Virus record (IMG/VR): IMGVR_UViG_3300005529_000079
Span: 1-31,229 of that record
Source: a virus
Strand: one strand, 5' to 3'
Length of the DNA stretch: 31,229 nt
The position numbers and the translations under genes are program-made. Positions 14,804-23,178 of the stretch are shown here, one piece after another; position 1 is the stretch's first letter; every line of letters starts with the position of its first letter. Under the pieces are notes generated by a model. It was not told where the DNA came from and did not search any database. It was given only the letters and a program-made list of their open reading frames with translations.

Positions 14804-15709
14804 TCAGCCTCCTTCTGAATTCGAGGCGGCCTGATAGATCCACGGAATCGCGTTGTTGATACCTCCGCTGATGGCATTCGCTGTACCGACCTGGCCGGCG
14901 GCAAGAGCGGTACCCACATTGGTCGCGCTTTGAGCCGCCTGGCCGGCAAGCGCAGTACCCTGCTGACCCGTATTCGCCGCCGAGGACTGCCCCAGTTGGG
15001 CAATGCCCGACAGTCGGCTGAAGATATTTCCCTGCTGGGTCTGGTACTGGTTGAACGCGTTGTTGAAGCTTGTATTGGCCTGATTCTGATTGAAGCTCGA
15101 CAGATCCTTGAGCGCCGCTCCGGAGAGCGCGCCCTGACCGGCGGCATCCGCATTTAATACATTCTGCTGGCCCTGCTGAAGCTGGAAATTGTAGGCCGGC
15201 GATAGTTGCTTGAAATTCTCCATCGTGAAGGGCGCAACCAATGAGCCGAACCCCAATCCGGTCCCTTGAGGTCCGCCTGTAGGTTGAGTGGAAGCACCTG
15301 TCGTTGGCTGTCCTGAGGCTGTCATGCCTTGAGTCGCCGTTGCCATCGGAGCGCCTACCAGATTTTGCGCACTGAGCGCAGCAAACGATGGATTGTTCCA
15401 ATACCCGCTCAGGCTCGCTGCAGGAGTTGCTGAGGTGGCACTCGCAGGCGCATTCGGTGCCGTTCCGGTTGCAGTCTGAGGGCTGATTCCCAATCCATAA
15501 TCCAACGCGCTCAGGGCTCCGTAGCCCGCCTGCATGTAGGGCTGTTCCTGCCCTGTGATGGTATTGAATTCCTGCAGCGAGATCTGTTGTGCATTCTCCG
15601 CCGCTGCGGCCTGTGTATTGGCAGCCGACTGTGCTCCCGAGGCCGCAATGGCGCTTCCGGCCACTCCAGCACCCACTACTGCCGCTGCTGCTGCCCATCC
15701 TTCAAACAT
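14804..15709 (-). CDS. DNA transfer/ejection-type protein
   Basis: A 301-residue product. It starts with MFEGWAAAAAVVGAGVAGSA, an Ala/Gly-rich hydrophobic N-terminal helix that could insert in the membrane. The rest is Gln/Ala/Asn-rich and helical (LQQGQQNVLNADAAGQGALS, FNNAFNQYQTQQGNIFSRLS), a pattern typical of podophage DNA transfer proteins. It is the first and smallest of three consecutive ejection-type genes and precedes the next by three bases. AGGTT lies upstream of its ATG. Confidence 0.65.
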   Translation of the reverse strand: MFEGWAAAAAVVGAGVAGSAIAASGAQSAANTQAAAAENAQQISLQEFNTITGQEQPYMQAGYGALSALDYGLGISPQTATGTAPNAPASATSATPAASLSGYWNNPSFAALSAQNLVGAPMATATQGMTASGQPTTGASTQPTGGPQGTGLGFGSLVAPFTMENFKQLSPAYNFQLQQGQQNVLNADAAGQGALSGAALKDLSSFNQNQANTSFNNAFNQYQTQQGNIFSRLSGIAQLGQSSAANTGQQGTALAGQAAQSATNVGTALAAGQVGTANAISGGINNAIPWIYQAASNSEGG

Positions 15710-15718
15710 GGTAATAAC

Positions 15719-16375
15719 CTAAATGTTGAAGTGACATACCCATACCATCCGACTGTCTTCAGGAGTGGTTCCGATTCCGATTCGAGGAATACGGGAGTGA
15801 AAGAGAGGCGCCTTGAAAATCACTGCACGATTGTAGAGACCATCAACGTAGTGGACCTGCTGCCAAGCGTCTTCCGAGGCTGAATCCATATCACGGTTCA
15901 GACTTTCGAATTGCTTACTACTCATCCAATGCGCATTGACTTGAGGATGCTCGCAACTGTCCGTTTCCAGGTGACGATAGAACGCAGTACCGGATTTATC
16001 CTTCTCCTTGGATAGATACACAATGCAGGAAAAGTCCCCGAACATGCGATCACTGTGAATTCGCGACGGATCGGATTTCTCACCAGTAACGCGGAAGATC
16101 ATGCTAGCCGGAAAGACTGGGCATCCCATGGCTTTGGTGAGGGCGCGCACCAAGGGAGAATGCATACCGTTGATGTTCACGCCATCATAGTTCTTGTAGC
16201 CCATGACAGTGTTGGTCGGATGCCAGGTACCGAATCCAGTCACCAAGGCTGACTGACGGATCTCATCCGGATTAGGTACAAATTGATCCACCACCATGAC
16301 CCATGGTTTGACCTCGGCCCCATCATCCAGGCGACGGGTATAGAGATTCATCGGGCTGATGCGTGCAGCTTTCAT
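15719..16375 (-). CDS. 2-oxoglutarate/Fe(II)-dependent oxygenase (DUF6445/prolyl-hydroxylase-like)
   Basis: A 218-residue protein that probably hydroxylates a protein, nucleic acid or small molecule using 2-oxoglutarate and O2. The iron triad is visible: HSD at 107-109 (RIHSDRMFGDFSCIVYLS), distal His193 in KAPLFHSRIP, and an Arg at 196 or 209 placed to hold 2-oxoglutarate. GTAFYRH at 129-135 and YNRAVIFKAP are typical strands of the double-stranded beta-helix fold. It is joined by ATGA overlap to the gene before and sits between tail and ejection genes, so it is made with virion proteins. Substrate not determined. Confidence 0.8.
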   Translation of the reverse strand: MKAARISPMNLYTRRLDDGAEVKPWVMVVDQFVPNPDEIRQSALVTGFGTWHPTNTVMGYKNYDGVNINGMHSPLVRALTKAMGCPVFPASMIFRVTGEKSDPSRIHSDRMFGDFSCIVYLSKEKDKSGTAFYRHLETDSCEHPQVNAHWMSSKQFESLNRDMDSASEDAWQQVHYVDGLYNRAVIFKAPLFHSRIPRIGIGTTPEDSRMVWVCHFNI

Positions 16376-16710
16376 CGGGGCACGAATGTCATGGTTGGAG
16401 CTGCCGAATAGGTTACTTTCAAGGTGTCGCCTTGAGATAAGGGGAACATTCCTGATGTCTGGCCCGTTCCATAGAAAGTAGAGCCATCGCGTGAGTACAG
16501 AATCTGGCTCACAGTGCCACCACTCACGATGACATTACCGCCAACTGGCGCGACGTAACTGAAAGGCGATCCCGACGGCGATATGGCACTTACCAGTCCA
16601 TTGGGTTGTCCGGAAAACAATCCTGCCCAGAATGCATACCAGCCGCGAGTCGTGACACCGTCAGTCTCGAGCGGCTCTTGATAGGTAGGCTGTCGATTAG
16701 GCGTTGTCAT
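16372..16710 (-). CDS. small virion-module protein
   Basis: A 112-residue product if started at ATG 16710, in ATGA overlap with the gp10-like stop; the frame is open further upstream. It contains TRGWYAFWAGLFSGQPNG near the middle and a Gly/Ser/Thr-rich beta part (PVGGNVIVSGGTVSQILYS). Its place, next to the P22 gp10-like protein, suggests a tail accessory or head-completion component. No family was recognised. Confidence 0.6.
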   Translation of the reverse strand: MTTPNRQPTYQEPLETDGVTTRGWYAFWAGLFSGQPNGLVSAISPSGSPFSYVAPVGGNVIVSGGTVSQILYSRDGSTFYGTGQTSGMFPLSQGDTLKVTYSAAPTMTFVPR

Positions 16711-18473
16711 GATGCGGTAGAGTTCTCTGACTCGCCGAACAGCGTGGCGCCTACGATATCCCGGGGCACCGGGTCGGAGAAATTGGCTTCCCAAACCCGA
16801 TCGCGCGCCTCACCGCATTGGTAGACGATGGCACGGTTTCGCGTGTCCCCAGCCAGTCCGATGGGCACATCAATCTCATTGCCCCAACTGAAGCCACCAT
16901 CGTCACTCCAACGCACCATGACGAGGGGATTGGATCCCTGTCCTGCCTGCAGGCCTACGCCCGGAGTGAATTCAATCTGCAAACTCGCCTGGAAAATGCG
17001 CTTTCTGGTCTCGGGCTGCCATAGATGTGGCGTACGTCGCTGACATCTCAGAGGCGCGCCGTTGTCGGCATAGATCGTGCGGCTCTGCATGTGGATCTGG
17101 CCGCTCTGGTAATCGCCCCACATGCGGACATTGGCGAAATTGACGTAGCAATTACCCAAGTGCCGATGATAGATACCGGTCGAGGCGTTCCAGGAGAGAC
17201 GCTGCCACCATCCATAGGCACCGTGGGAGGCGATATAAGTTGTGGCATCCAGCACCCAGGTCACATCCGCAGTCGGGAGAGTGAGCACGTAATGCACATG
17301 CCCGAGCTCCTCGTAGCAATCCCCAATGGCGTCGGATGTCTGCGGATAGCCGTTCAGGGCATTGTCGATGGCGTGAGTAGAGACGCGCTCGACAGCGTAT
17401 TGACTGGTGCGCACTACGAAATTCTGGCCTTGCTCGTTTTGGGCCAACCAACACAGTGAGGATCCTACCCGCGTAATGGAGTGTTGAGCGGCACATCCAT
17501 ATTGAGGTCCGATACCGGGTAAGCGCGCAAAGGCGAAATTGGTGCCGCCCGCGTTATACCAGACCTCACTGGTGCGTTCACCAATCAACCACAGCTCGCG
17601 GTTGTTCTCATGCAACGTCACCAAGTTATCGGTGCTCGAATCTTTGAGTGCGTAGAATGCACCAGCAAACGTGAGCGTATATGGCACCGGAGCATTCGTG
17701 TAGAAAGTCCGCGTACCGGGTTGATTGAAAATCAGCCATCCTTCGATGAACGCGACACGGGAAGCGCCGAGAAAAGCAGGATCCGTGATCTGACCAAACT
17801 GTGGAATCGACAACGTGAAGGTATCGCCAGTCTGATTGGAGGTCGCACTCGCATTGAAAGTGATCGTATTGCCTGTGAAGCTGATTGATTGAATCGTGGT
17901 GGCTGGGATGGCTCCGGCGCTGTCCGTAAGAGTCGCCGCGCTCGAGACAATCAGGTAATTGGGAACGATGTTTCCCGGGCTGAATGAGATCGTGGACTGG
18001 CCTGAGGTCAGATTACCGGTGAATGTGACGTTACGGGCGCCTCCGATCTGATAGAAGTATCCATACTGGCCATCCACCAATACGGCATATCCTCCCAACC
18101 CATTGAACAGCACACCGTTGTCACGGATGACGACTCGACCATTGTTGGTAAGCAGTGTGCCGACCTGAACAATGGAAAACTGCGCGATGCTGTTCTGGGT
18201 CGCCTGAACGGTAACGGAGGCGAGATAAACAATGTTTGCGGTGACGAAAAGGCACGTCAGATTGCCAGGCAATACCCAGGCGCCCCGCACGGCTCCGCTG
18301 ATGGTGTTCAAAATCGGGGATAGTCCTGGAGCCCCCAGTAATGCGACTGGCATCTTGGCCTTCGGACTATTGTCCAACTCCACGAACCAATTTATCAGTC
18401 GTTGGGCATCCTGAAGCAACATGGGTGCTTCATAAGCGGAGCCGACGAATCCGAAATCAGCGCCCTCGAACAT
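16707..18473 (-). CDS. P22 gp10-like tail hub / DNA stabilisation protein
   Basis: A 588-residue protein of the short-tail hub group that closes the packaged head (P22 gp10 type). The N-terminus has the family pattern QRLINWFVELDNSPKAKMPV followed by ALLGAPGLSP. Residues about 147-223 are an inserted beta domain with Gly/Thr/Ser repeats (FTGNLTSGQSTISFS, then IPATTIQSISFTGNTITFNA). The C-terminal half contains WSDDGGFSWGNE near 528-540, typical of such hubs. It overlaps the gp4-like stop by one base and the next gene by four. Confidence 0.75.
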   Translation of the reverse strand: MFEGADFGFVGSAYEAPMLLQDAQRLINWFVELDNSPKAKMPVALLGAPGLSPILNTISGAVRGAWVLPGNLTCLFVTANIVYLASVTVQATQNSIAQFSIVQVGTLLTNNGRVVIRDNGVLFNGLGGYAVLVDGQYGYFYQIGGARNVTFTGNLTSGQSTISFSPGNIVPNYLIVSSAATLTDSAGAIPATTIQSISFTGNTITFNASATSNQTGDTFTLSIPQFGQITDPAFLGASRVAFIEGWLIFNQPGTRTFYTNAPVPYTLTFAGAFYALKDSSTDNLVTLHENNRELWLIGERTSEVWYNAGGTNFAFARLPGIGPQYGCAAQHSITRVGSSLCWLAQNEQGQNFVVRTSQYAVERVSTHAIDNALNGYPQTSDAIGDCYEELGHVHYVLTLPTADVTWVLDATTYIASHGAYGWWQRLSWNASTGIYHRHLGNCYVNFANVRMWGDYQSGQIHMQSRTIYADNGAPLRCQRRTPHLWQPETRKRIFQASLQIEFTPGVGLQAGQGSNPLVMVRWSDDGGFSWGNEIDVPIGLAGDTRNRAIVYQCGEARDRVWEANFSDPVPRDIVGATLFGESENSTAS

Positions 18474-19447
18474 CAGACAAAGCCTCCATGCATGATCCAG
18501 CCCGCGTCGTGCTGCTGACTGCGCACGATGTCGGAGTCGTATCTGAGGGTAGTGACTGGCGAGGCGTTGAGTCCTTTGATGAAAGCGCGTGCTTCAGCAG
18601 CAGCTTTTATTAGCATTGCGCTGGGCGTCTTTCCATAGCCGGGGCAGAATTCCAGGGCGGCGAGCTTTTTGAGCGCCCTCGTATAGCCCTGTGGCAAGTT
18701 GTAATTGGTTGTGATCAGCGGAAAGGCAACAGTGTTGCCATTGTTCAGGATCGTATCCGTGAACAGATGGACTTCGCCGGCCTGTGTCGGATTGGGGTAG
18801 ATCCAGATCGTGCCCAACGGAAAGGTCGGCTGGTAGGCCAATACGGTAGGCCAGGGGCCTGGAACGCCCTTATATCCCAGCTCGTTGTAGCGCTCCATGG
18901 TGAGCGTGCAATCAAACCAGTAATCGAGCCCGGTATTGCCTGCGGAAGTGATCCTTGTGTATCCGCTACTGATCCTCAACGGTCGCGGAATATTGATGTT
19001 TCCGGGAGTCGTGTAGGTGAATTGCTCGGCCGGATTGACAGTGACGATGGCATTTGCGCTTAGCGTCACGGTGCCTGCGCCGGCATTGAACGATAGAATC
19101 GTCGTACCGGCCGGCAACGCCGCCTGTGTATCAGTGACTGTTCCGCCCGCGACAAGACCGGAGGGAACAGTAACGCCTGAAATCACTGGCGAACCACCGA
19201 CTAGAGTTCCGTTGAATGTCCCGGCTACCGGATTGCCGATGGTGTACTTGTACTGACCGGGGGTCCATCCCGTGAAGACATTCTCTGTCTGGCAATAGAT
19301 GAAATCCTTATCCACCGACAGCGAATCCATGAGGTCATTCAGCTTACGCAACGCCACCGCCCCGTTGTTGGGCGCTAGCACTTGTCCTGGCGAGAGCGCG
19401 TTGATGTCGATCAGCGCATCCGTGATGATTTCCGACGCGGTAGTCAA
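18473..19447 (-). CDS. P22 gp4-like head-tail adaptor
   Basis: A 324-residue protein resembling the P22 gp4 tail accessory factor that attaches to the portal after packaging. The N-terminal helical region reads EIITDALIDINALSPGQV then ALRKLNDLMDSLS, the recognised pattern for this family. Residues 75-148 form an inserted Gly/Thr beta domain (VSGL-AGGTVTDTQAALPAGT type). The start is TTG 19445-19447 in a TTGA overlap with the preceding stop; no in-frame ATG lies nearby. No cell-wall hydrolase motif was noticed, although P22 gp4 has such activity. Confidence 0.75.
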   Translation of the reverse strand: MTTASEIITDALIDINALSPGQVLAPNNGAVALRKLNDLMDSLSVDKDFIYCQTENVFTGWTPGQYKYTIGNPVAGTFNGTLVGGSPVISGVTVPSGLVAGGTVTDTQAALPAGTTILSFNAGAGTVTLSANAIVTVNPAEQFTYTTPGNINIPRPLRISSGYTRITSAGNTGLDYWFDCTLTMERYNELGYKGVPGPWPTVLAYQPTFPLGTIWIYPNPTQAGEVHLFTDTILNNGNTVAFPLITTNYNLPQGYTRALKKLAALEFCPGYGKTPSAMLIKAAAEARAFIKGLNASPVTTLRYDSDIVRSQQHDAGWIMHGGFV

Positions 19448-19770
19448 CCTGGCATCACTCCCACCAGTACTACATCCGCCACCGAAGCCGTCAAGGTCAT
19501 CGGACCCGCGCTGTTCTTCAGTCCAGGAAACGTATATGTCGTGTCAACGGTGGTAGATCCCGTCAACACGACATTGCGTGCAGTCCCATCCTCTCCCCGG
19601 AATCCTCCTATTGTCAGGGTCACCGCACTACCGTTCTTCAGGATTGTGACCGAGTATAGCCGGGTGTCGTTAGCCGCCCCGGCTGCACCGGCGCCGATCA
19701 GCCCTGCCTGCACCTGGATGACACTGGTCGAGTGCAGAAGTCGTGGGTCTTGAACGACAAAGACATCCAT
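19444..19770 (-). CDS. small virion protein of unknown role
   Basis: A 108-residue product from ATG 19770 (the frame is open upstream, but MDVFVVQDPRLL is the natural start, seven bases after the previous stop). Beta-rich, with an Ala/Gly-rich segment (AGLIGAGAAGAANDTRLYSV). It lies between the capsid-side protein at 19778 and the head-tail adaptor, so a head or neck component is likely. No family was recognised. Confidence 0.6.
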   Translation of the reverse strand: MDVFVVQDPRLLHSTSVIQVQAGLIGAGAAGAANDTRLYSVTILKNGSAVTLTIGGFRGEDGTARNVVLTGSTTVDTTYTFPGLKNSAGPMTLTASVADVVLVGVMPG

Positions 19771-19777
19771 AGCCCAC

Positions 19778-20101
19778 CTATTGAATCTGGGAAGGCAATG
19801 GCAACGTGCTGGGCCGGTCCACCGCAACCAGATATACCTCCGCTGCCGTGGGTACGATCGGTGAGGCGGTGGCATTGGCGAAGGTGATCGCCAACGTGTT
19901 GGCCGCCGAAACACGGGCGTTCACGATGCCTAATCCAGCTTGAGTGGTCGGTTTCGTGACATTGACGTAGTCGCTTGTCAGAAGACCGTTGACCGTGAAA
20001 GTCTGTTCGGCAGTCGTATTAGCGCCTACTGAACTCGGAGAAAGCGTTACACCCAGGAGCCAGGATCCCTGAATGTTGCCGCGAATTAGCGTCTGTTCCA
20101 C
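19778..20101 (-). CDS. small Ser/Thr/Ala-rich virion protein, possible decoration protein
   Basis: A 107-residue product with GTG start at 20099-20101 and AGGAG about seven bases upstream. Composition is beta-rich (SVGANTTAEQTFTVNGL, GIVNARVSAANTLAITFANA), matching small proteins found directly after the coat gene in many podophages. Those are often called head decoration or fibre-like proteins, though their role is unproven. It lies 39 bases after the major capsid gene, across a GC-rich hairpin. Confidence 0.6.
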   Translation of the reverse strand: MEQTLIRGNIQGSWLLGVTLSPSSVGANTTAEQTFTVNGLLTSDYVNVTKPTTQAGLGIVNARVSAANTLAITFANATASPIVPTAAEVYLVAVDRPSTLPLPSQIQ

Positions 20102-20114
20102 AAAGTTCTCCTGA

Positions 20115-20133
20115 AGGGGCGACAGCCGCCCCT
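20115..20133 (-). terminator. GC-rich hairpin after the capsid gene
   Basis: A perfect seven-base stem, AGGGGCG and CGCCCCT (minus strand), with a five-base loop starts seven bases after the capsid TAA at 20141-20143. No T-run follows; the next ribosome site AGGAG begins a few bases later. It would therefore act as a transcription attenuator or as an mRNA 3' stabiliser that sets capsid expression above downstream genes, rather than as a full terminator. Confidence 0.5.
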
Positions 20134-20140
20134 ATCGGGT

Positions 20141-21496
20141 TTAGCCGGCGATTCGCAGGCCCAGCGTTCGATAGATGCTGGCGGGTCCATACAACACATC
20201 CGCGCGAGTGGGCTCGGAATCGTTGTTGATGGTGTATTGCGTGACCACGCGGATGCTCATGCCGACATCCTCATCGTCATAGGCTCGGGCCGCGAATTCC
20301 ACGCCACGGGGCAACGGAAGATCCGCGAACGCAAGCGCGTACGCATACTTATGGAACACCAGACCCTGAGGGCTCACCTGGTTGGCATTCGCCGTACCGC
20401 CATTGACCGTGATCGCAGCCCCGGAGACCGGCGCTGCCGTGACGTTCTGGAACTGGCCGGCGGAGATGCAACAATCGCCGATGACCAGAGTCAGGGTACC
20501 GGTGTTGGAGCTCGTGTACTGGCCGGTTGTGGCATTGAAGGTACCCGCCGCAAGTGTGGCCGGTGCATAGGTGAGGCCCGGCGCCGCGGCACCGTTGGCC
20601 GGGGTCGCAAATCCACCCGGGGGCAGCACAACGAACTGTCGCAATGCCTTGCCGTATTGCAGACGGTTCTGCGGATTAACCGGAAAGACGCCTGCAAATT
20701 GGATGACATCGCCGACATTGATGACCGCAGTGCTTGCGGTCCAACCTTGAGTCGAGACGGTGCCGGATTGCGCCCACCCGGAAGTCAGGAAAGCCGTTCC
20801 CGCAATGGGGGTCGTCAGGACGGGCGTGCCGCCCTGAGCACCTGTGGTGAACACCGGGATATTCTGGTCTTCCCACCAGTCGAGGCCTGCGAATTCCTTC
20901 GCGATCATGCCGGCATCGATGTACTCACTGATCTTGGCCTGCGGATTGAACAGGCCCTGGACAGTTGCGACCATCGAGGACATGGAGATCGGATCCAGCA
21001 CCGCATTTTTCTCGCCGTCCCGCGGGCAGGCCTCGGCCGCCAAGGTCGCACGGGCGTCCGTGAACAACTTGAGCGAATTCGGCGTGACGCCTGGTGTGCC
21101 AAGCGAAGCCGCAGTGTTCAGATAGGCGTACTGGGCCGTGTCAGAGTCAACACGGTTCGCAACAGTGGCGATCTGGGGACGCAGAATGCGCTTCTTGAAC
21201 ATGTCCATGCTCAAGGCCAGATCCTGGGTGGTGAACTGCACGTCCACATGGAACTGATAATTCAGCACCACAGGGATGGACTGCTCGAACGTGTCTTCGA
21301 CGTTCAGGGGCGGTCCGTAGGTGCCCTTGTAGCGGGGCGGCCGGCGGATATTGACGGTGTTACCGATCTTCGCGCCCGTCTGGGCAAACTCATCCGAGTA
21401 CTGCCGCTCGACGCGGTTTGCGATGATCAGCTCGTTTTCAAGTACGACGAGAGCTTCATTCGTGATGTAGCTCATCGTCAGGAGCTGCTGAGTCAT
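20141..21496 (-). CDS. major capsid protein, P22 coat-like
   Basis: A 451-residue coat protein of the HK97 fold as found in P22-like phages. The N-terminal half carries the pattern SYITNEALVVLENELIIANR, then RRPPRYKGTYGPPLNVED, FHVDVQFTTQDLAL and AQYAYLNTAASLGTPGVTP. A Gly/Thr-rich insertion follows (about 240-370), and the C-terminus ends in YGPASIYRTLGLRIAG. An N-terminal ATG at residue 8 (MSYITNEAL) is an alternative start. AGGA lies nine bases before ATG 21496, partly inside a stem. The gene is bracketed by two hairpins. It follows the scaffold, the usual order. Confidence 0.85.
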   Translation of the reverse strand: MTQQLLTMSYITNEALVVLENELIIANRVERQYSDEFAQTGAKIGNTVNIRRPPRYKGTYGPPLNVEDTFEQSIPVVLNYQFHVDVQFTTQDLALSMDMFKKRILRPQIATVANRVDSDTAQYAYLNTAASLGTPGVTPNSLKLFTDARATLAAEACPRDGEKNAVLDPISMSSMVATVQGLFNPQAKISEYIDAGMIAKEFAGLDWWEDQNIPVFTTGAQGGTPVLTTPIAGTAFLTSGWAQSGTVSTQGWTASTAVINVGDVIQFAGVFPVNPQNRLQYGKALRQFVVLPPGGFATPANGAAAPGLTYAPATLAAGTFNATTGQYTSSNTGTLTLVIGDCCISAGQFQNVTAAPVSGAAITVNGGTANANQVSPQGLVFHKYAYALAFADLPLPRGVEFAARAYDDEDVGMSIRVVTQYTINNDSEPTRADVLYGPASIYRTLGLRIAG

Positions 21497-21506
21497 GTGT
21501 TGAGTT

Positions 21507-21528
21507 CCTGAAAAAGGTTACTTTCAGG
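21507..21528 (-). promoter_or_regulatory. inverted repeat covering the capsid ribosome site
   Basis: CCTGAAA at 21522-21528 (minus reading) pairs with TTTCAGG at 21507-21513 to make a seven-base stem with an eight-base loop. The three last stem bases are part of the AGGA ribosome site of the capsid gene (start 21496). The element could tune capsid translation, or be opened by ribosomes finishing the scaffold gene 16 bases upstream. Structure was read by eye. Confidence 0.45.
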
Positions 21529-21543
21529 AGCCCTACAACCATC

Positions 21544-22617
21544 TCAATGCCGTGCTTTCTCGCGTCGGCGATTGCGCTCGTATTCGCGAAGCTGTTTGAA
21601 GTCCATCTTCGCAGGATCGGTCACAATGCCGGTCGTACCTTCGCCTGACAAGGGAGTGATGGGAGTGGGGGCTCCACCGCGCTCGACGCGTGTCACCGGC
21701 TCTGCGGCTGCTACAGCAGGTTTTGCAGGGTCAGTGAGCCTCGCCTCGAGCTTGCCGAGTTCGGCCAACGCCAAAATCGGCTTCATCTTGGAAATCCGGA
21801 CCGTTTCCTCAGGGTTCTTCATCAAGTAATAGTGAAGTTCCCCGCCTTGTTCAGACTCAAACAGGTAGTTCAGCACGTGCTGCGGCACCTGATCAGCCGC
21901 TGTACCCTTGACGGACTCAACAACTTTGTCGAAGTCGGGATGGTCCCTGCGGACCTTCTCGAACCGTGACTTCATTCGCGCCTCGGCTTCGGATCTCTCC
22001 TTCGCCGCTTGTTCATCTGCCAGTTTCTTTCGCTCATCTGCAACAGCTTGCGCTGCTTCGAACTTTGCTACGTCCTTGGAATAGGTCTTCCAGTCAAACT
22101 GGCCGTTGACTTGATACTTCGGATCGGTCTCCGAAGGCTCTTTGAGCTCAGGTTCCGGCTCTTTCTTGGGAGCCTGAGCTTCAAGGGCCTTCGCACGCGC
22201 TTCAGCCTCTTCTGCGCGCTTCTCCGCGAGCTTGCGCTCGTTGAACTGCTGCTCGGCGAAGCGCTCGTTTTCCTCCGCCAACTCCTGCGCTTCCTTCATG
22301 GCGCGGTGTTTCTTGTTGAATTTCTCTTCCGCCTTGCGCCCGAGGATTCGGCGTTCCTCATCGGTGAAGTCTTCCCAACCCTCATTCGTCTGAGATTCTG
22401 TCTTTGCCTCGTTTTCGGCCTGCTTTTGCGGATTTTCCGCAAATTCGGGCTTCTTTTCGGCTTCCTGGGGCTGTTTCGTTACTTCCTCGACGCTCTTTGT
22501 AGCGGCAACGGGGGTTTCTGCCGGCCCGTTGGTCTTCGGTTTGTGGTCTGGAACGTGAGTGACCGTGCCATTCTGCACAAACTCGGTGAGACCCTGCGAA
22601 GTGACGACTTTACCCAT
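21544..22617 (-). CDS. scaffolding protein
   Basis: A 357-residue, highly charged helical protein directly upstream of the coat gene, as scaffolds of podophages are. An acidic, Gln/Glu-rich N-terminus is followed by a long coiled coil (about 80-225, with EERRILGRKAEEKFNKKHRA and AEKRAEEAEARAKALEAQAP). It then has RRDHPDFDKVVESVK, and a basic C-terminal end RREYERNRRREKARH-like (REYERNRRREKARH) that would bind coat protein. It directs procapsid assembly and should leave before DNA packaging. Assignment rests on composition, order and basic tail. Confidence 0.8.
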   Translation of the reverse strand: MGKVVTSQGLTEFVQNGTVTHVPDHKPKTNGPAETPVAATKSVEEVTKQPQEAEKKPEFAENPQKQAENEAKTESQTNEGWEDFTDEERRILGRKAEEKFNKKHRAMKEAQELAEENERFAEQQFNERKLAEKRAEEAEARAKALEAQAPKKEPEPELKEPSETDPKYQVNGQFDWKTYSKDVAKFEAAQAVADERKKLADEQAAKERSEAEARMKSRFEKVRRDHPDFDKVVESVKGTAADQVPQHVLNYLFESEQGGELHYYLMKNPEETVRISKMKPILALAELGKLEARLTDPAKPAVAAAEPVTRVERGGAPTPITPLSGEGTTGIVTDPAKMDFKQLREYERNRRREKARH

Positions 22618-22620
22618 GAC

Positions 22621-23178
22621 TTACTTCTTCGCCACCAGAGTGGCAACCAGATCCTGCGCGGCTTCTTTGTAGAATGTCGTCGAGAACGCGACTCGCTCCT
22701 GATTTTTGGTCAGTAGCTCCGGATGTAGCGTATGGCCCCACGTTGCCTCGAAATCACACTTATATCCGGCCGGATTCCATTCGATATCGTTGTCAGGCGC
22801 GTTCTGCAGCCGCCAGGTCTTGGACACGTAGAAATACAACATTTCCGAGACGGGCGGCCAGGCGTGCGTGAAATCGCCATAAGCTCGATTGCTACACCAG
22901 TGGGGCGTGGCAATCGTTGCCTTTCCACCCGGAACCAAGACGCGATACATCTCGTTGAAGATTTGTACGCGCTCCTGGCCAGTGAAGTGCTCGAGTACAT
23001 GACTCATGTTGATTTCGTCAACTGATGAATCTGCCCATGGCCAAACGGTCAGCAGATCGGTGACGACATCTACGCCCTCAAAGGTGCGGCGATCGACGCC
23101 CAGGAAGCCGGGCTTCTTGTTCTTGCCGCAACCCAGGTCGAGCTTGATCGGCTTTACTTCTTCAGCGACTGCATTCAT
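22621..23178 (-). CDS. class I SAM-dependent methyltransferase
   Basis: A 185-residue methyltransferase (Methyltransf_11-like Rossmann fold). Visible are motif I LDLGCGKNKKPGFLGVD at 13-29 (SAM-binding Gly loop and acidic end), SSVDEINMSHVLEHF at 51-65 and the VLVPGGKATIATPHW strand-loop at 80-94. ATG 23178 sits in a TAATG junction with the glycosyltransferase stop, so the two are translated together. Acceptor unknown; the pairing with a glycosyltransferase suggests modification of a sugar or virion protein. The frame extends further upstream, but the inner ATG fits the junction. Confidence 0.75.
   Translation of the reverse strand: MNAVAEEVKPIKLDLGCGKNKKPGFLGVDRRTFEGVDVVTDLLTVWPWADSSVDEINMSHVLEHFTGQERVQIFNEMYRVLVPGGKATIATPHWCSNRAYGDFTHAWPPVSEMLYFYVSKTWRLQNAPDNDIEWNPAGYKCDFEATWGHTLHPELLTKNQERVAFSTTFYKEAAQDLVATLVAKK

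Noticed and set aside
14643-15698. 351-residue minus-strand frame overlapping the ejection protein at 14804
   Set aside because: Cys/Gly/Arg/Ser-rich composition typical of an out-of-frame read; the 301-residue frame has proper family composition and junctions.
20115-20133. Full rho-independent terminator after the capsid gene
   Set aside because: The stem is good but no T-run follows on the transcribed strand, so only an attenuator or stabiliser is supported.
20237-21511. 424-residue open frame antisense to the capsid gene
   Set aside because: Arg/Gly/His-rich shadow with no family resemblance; the coat gene on the minus strand is clear.
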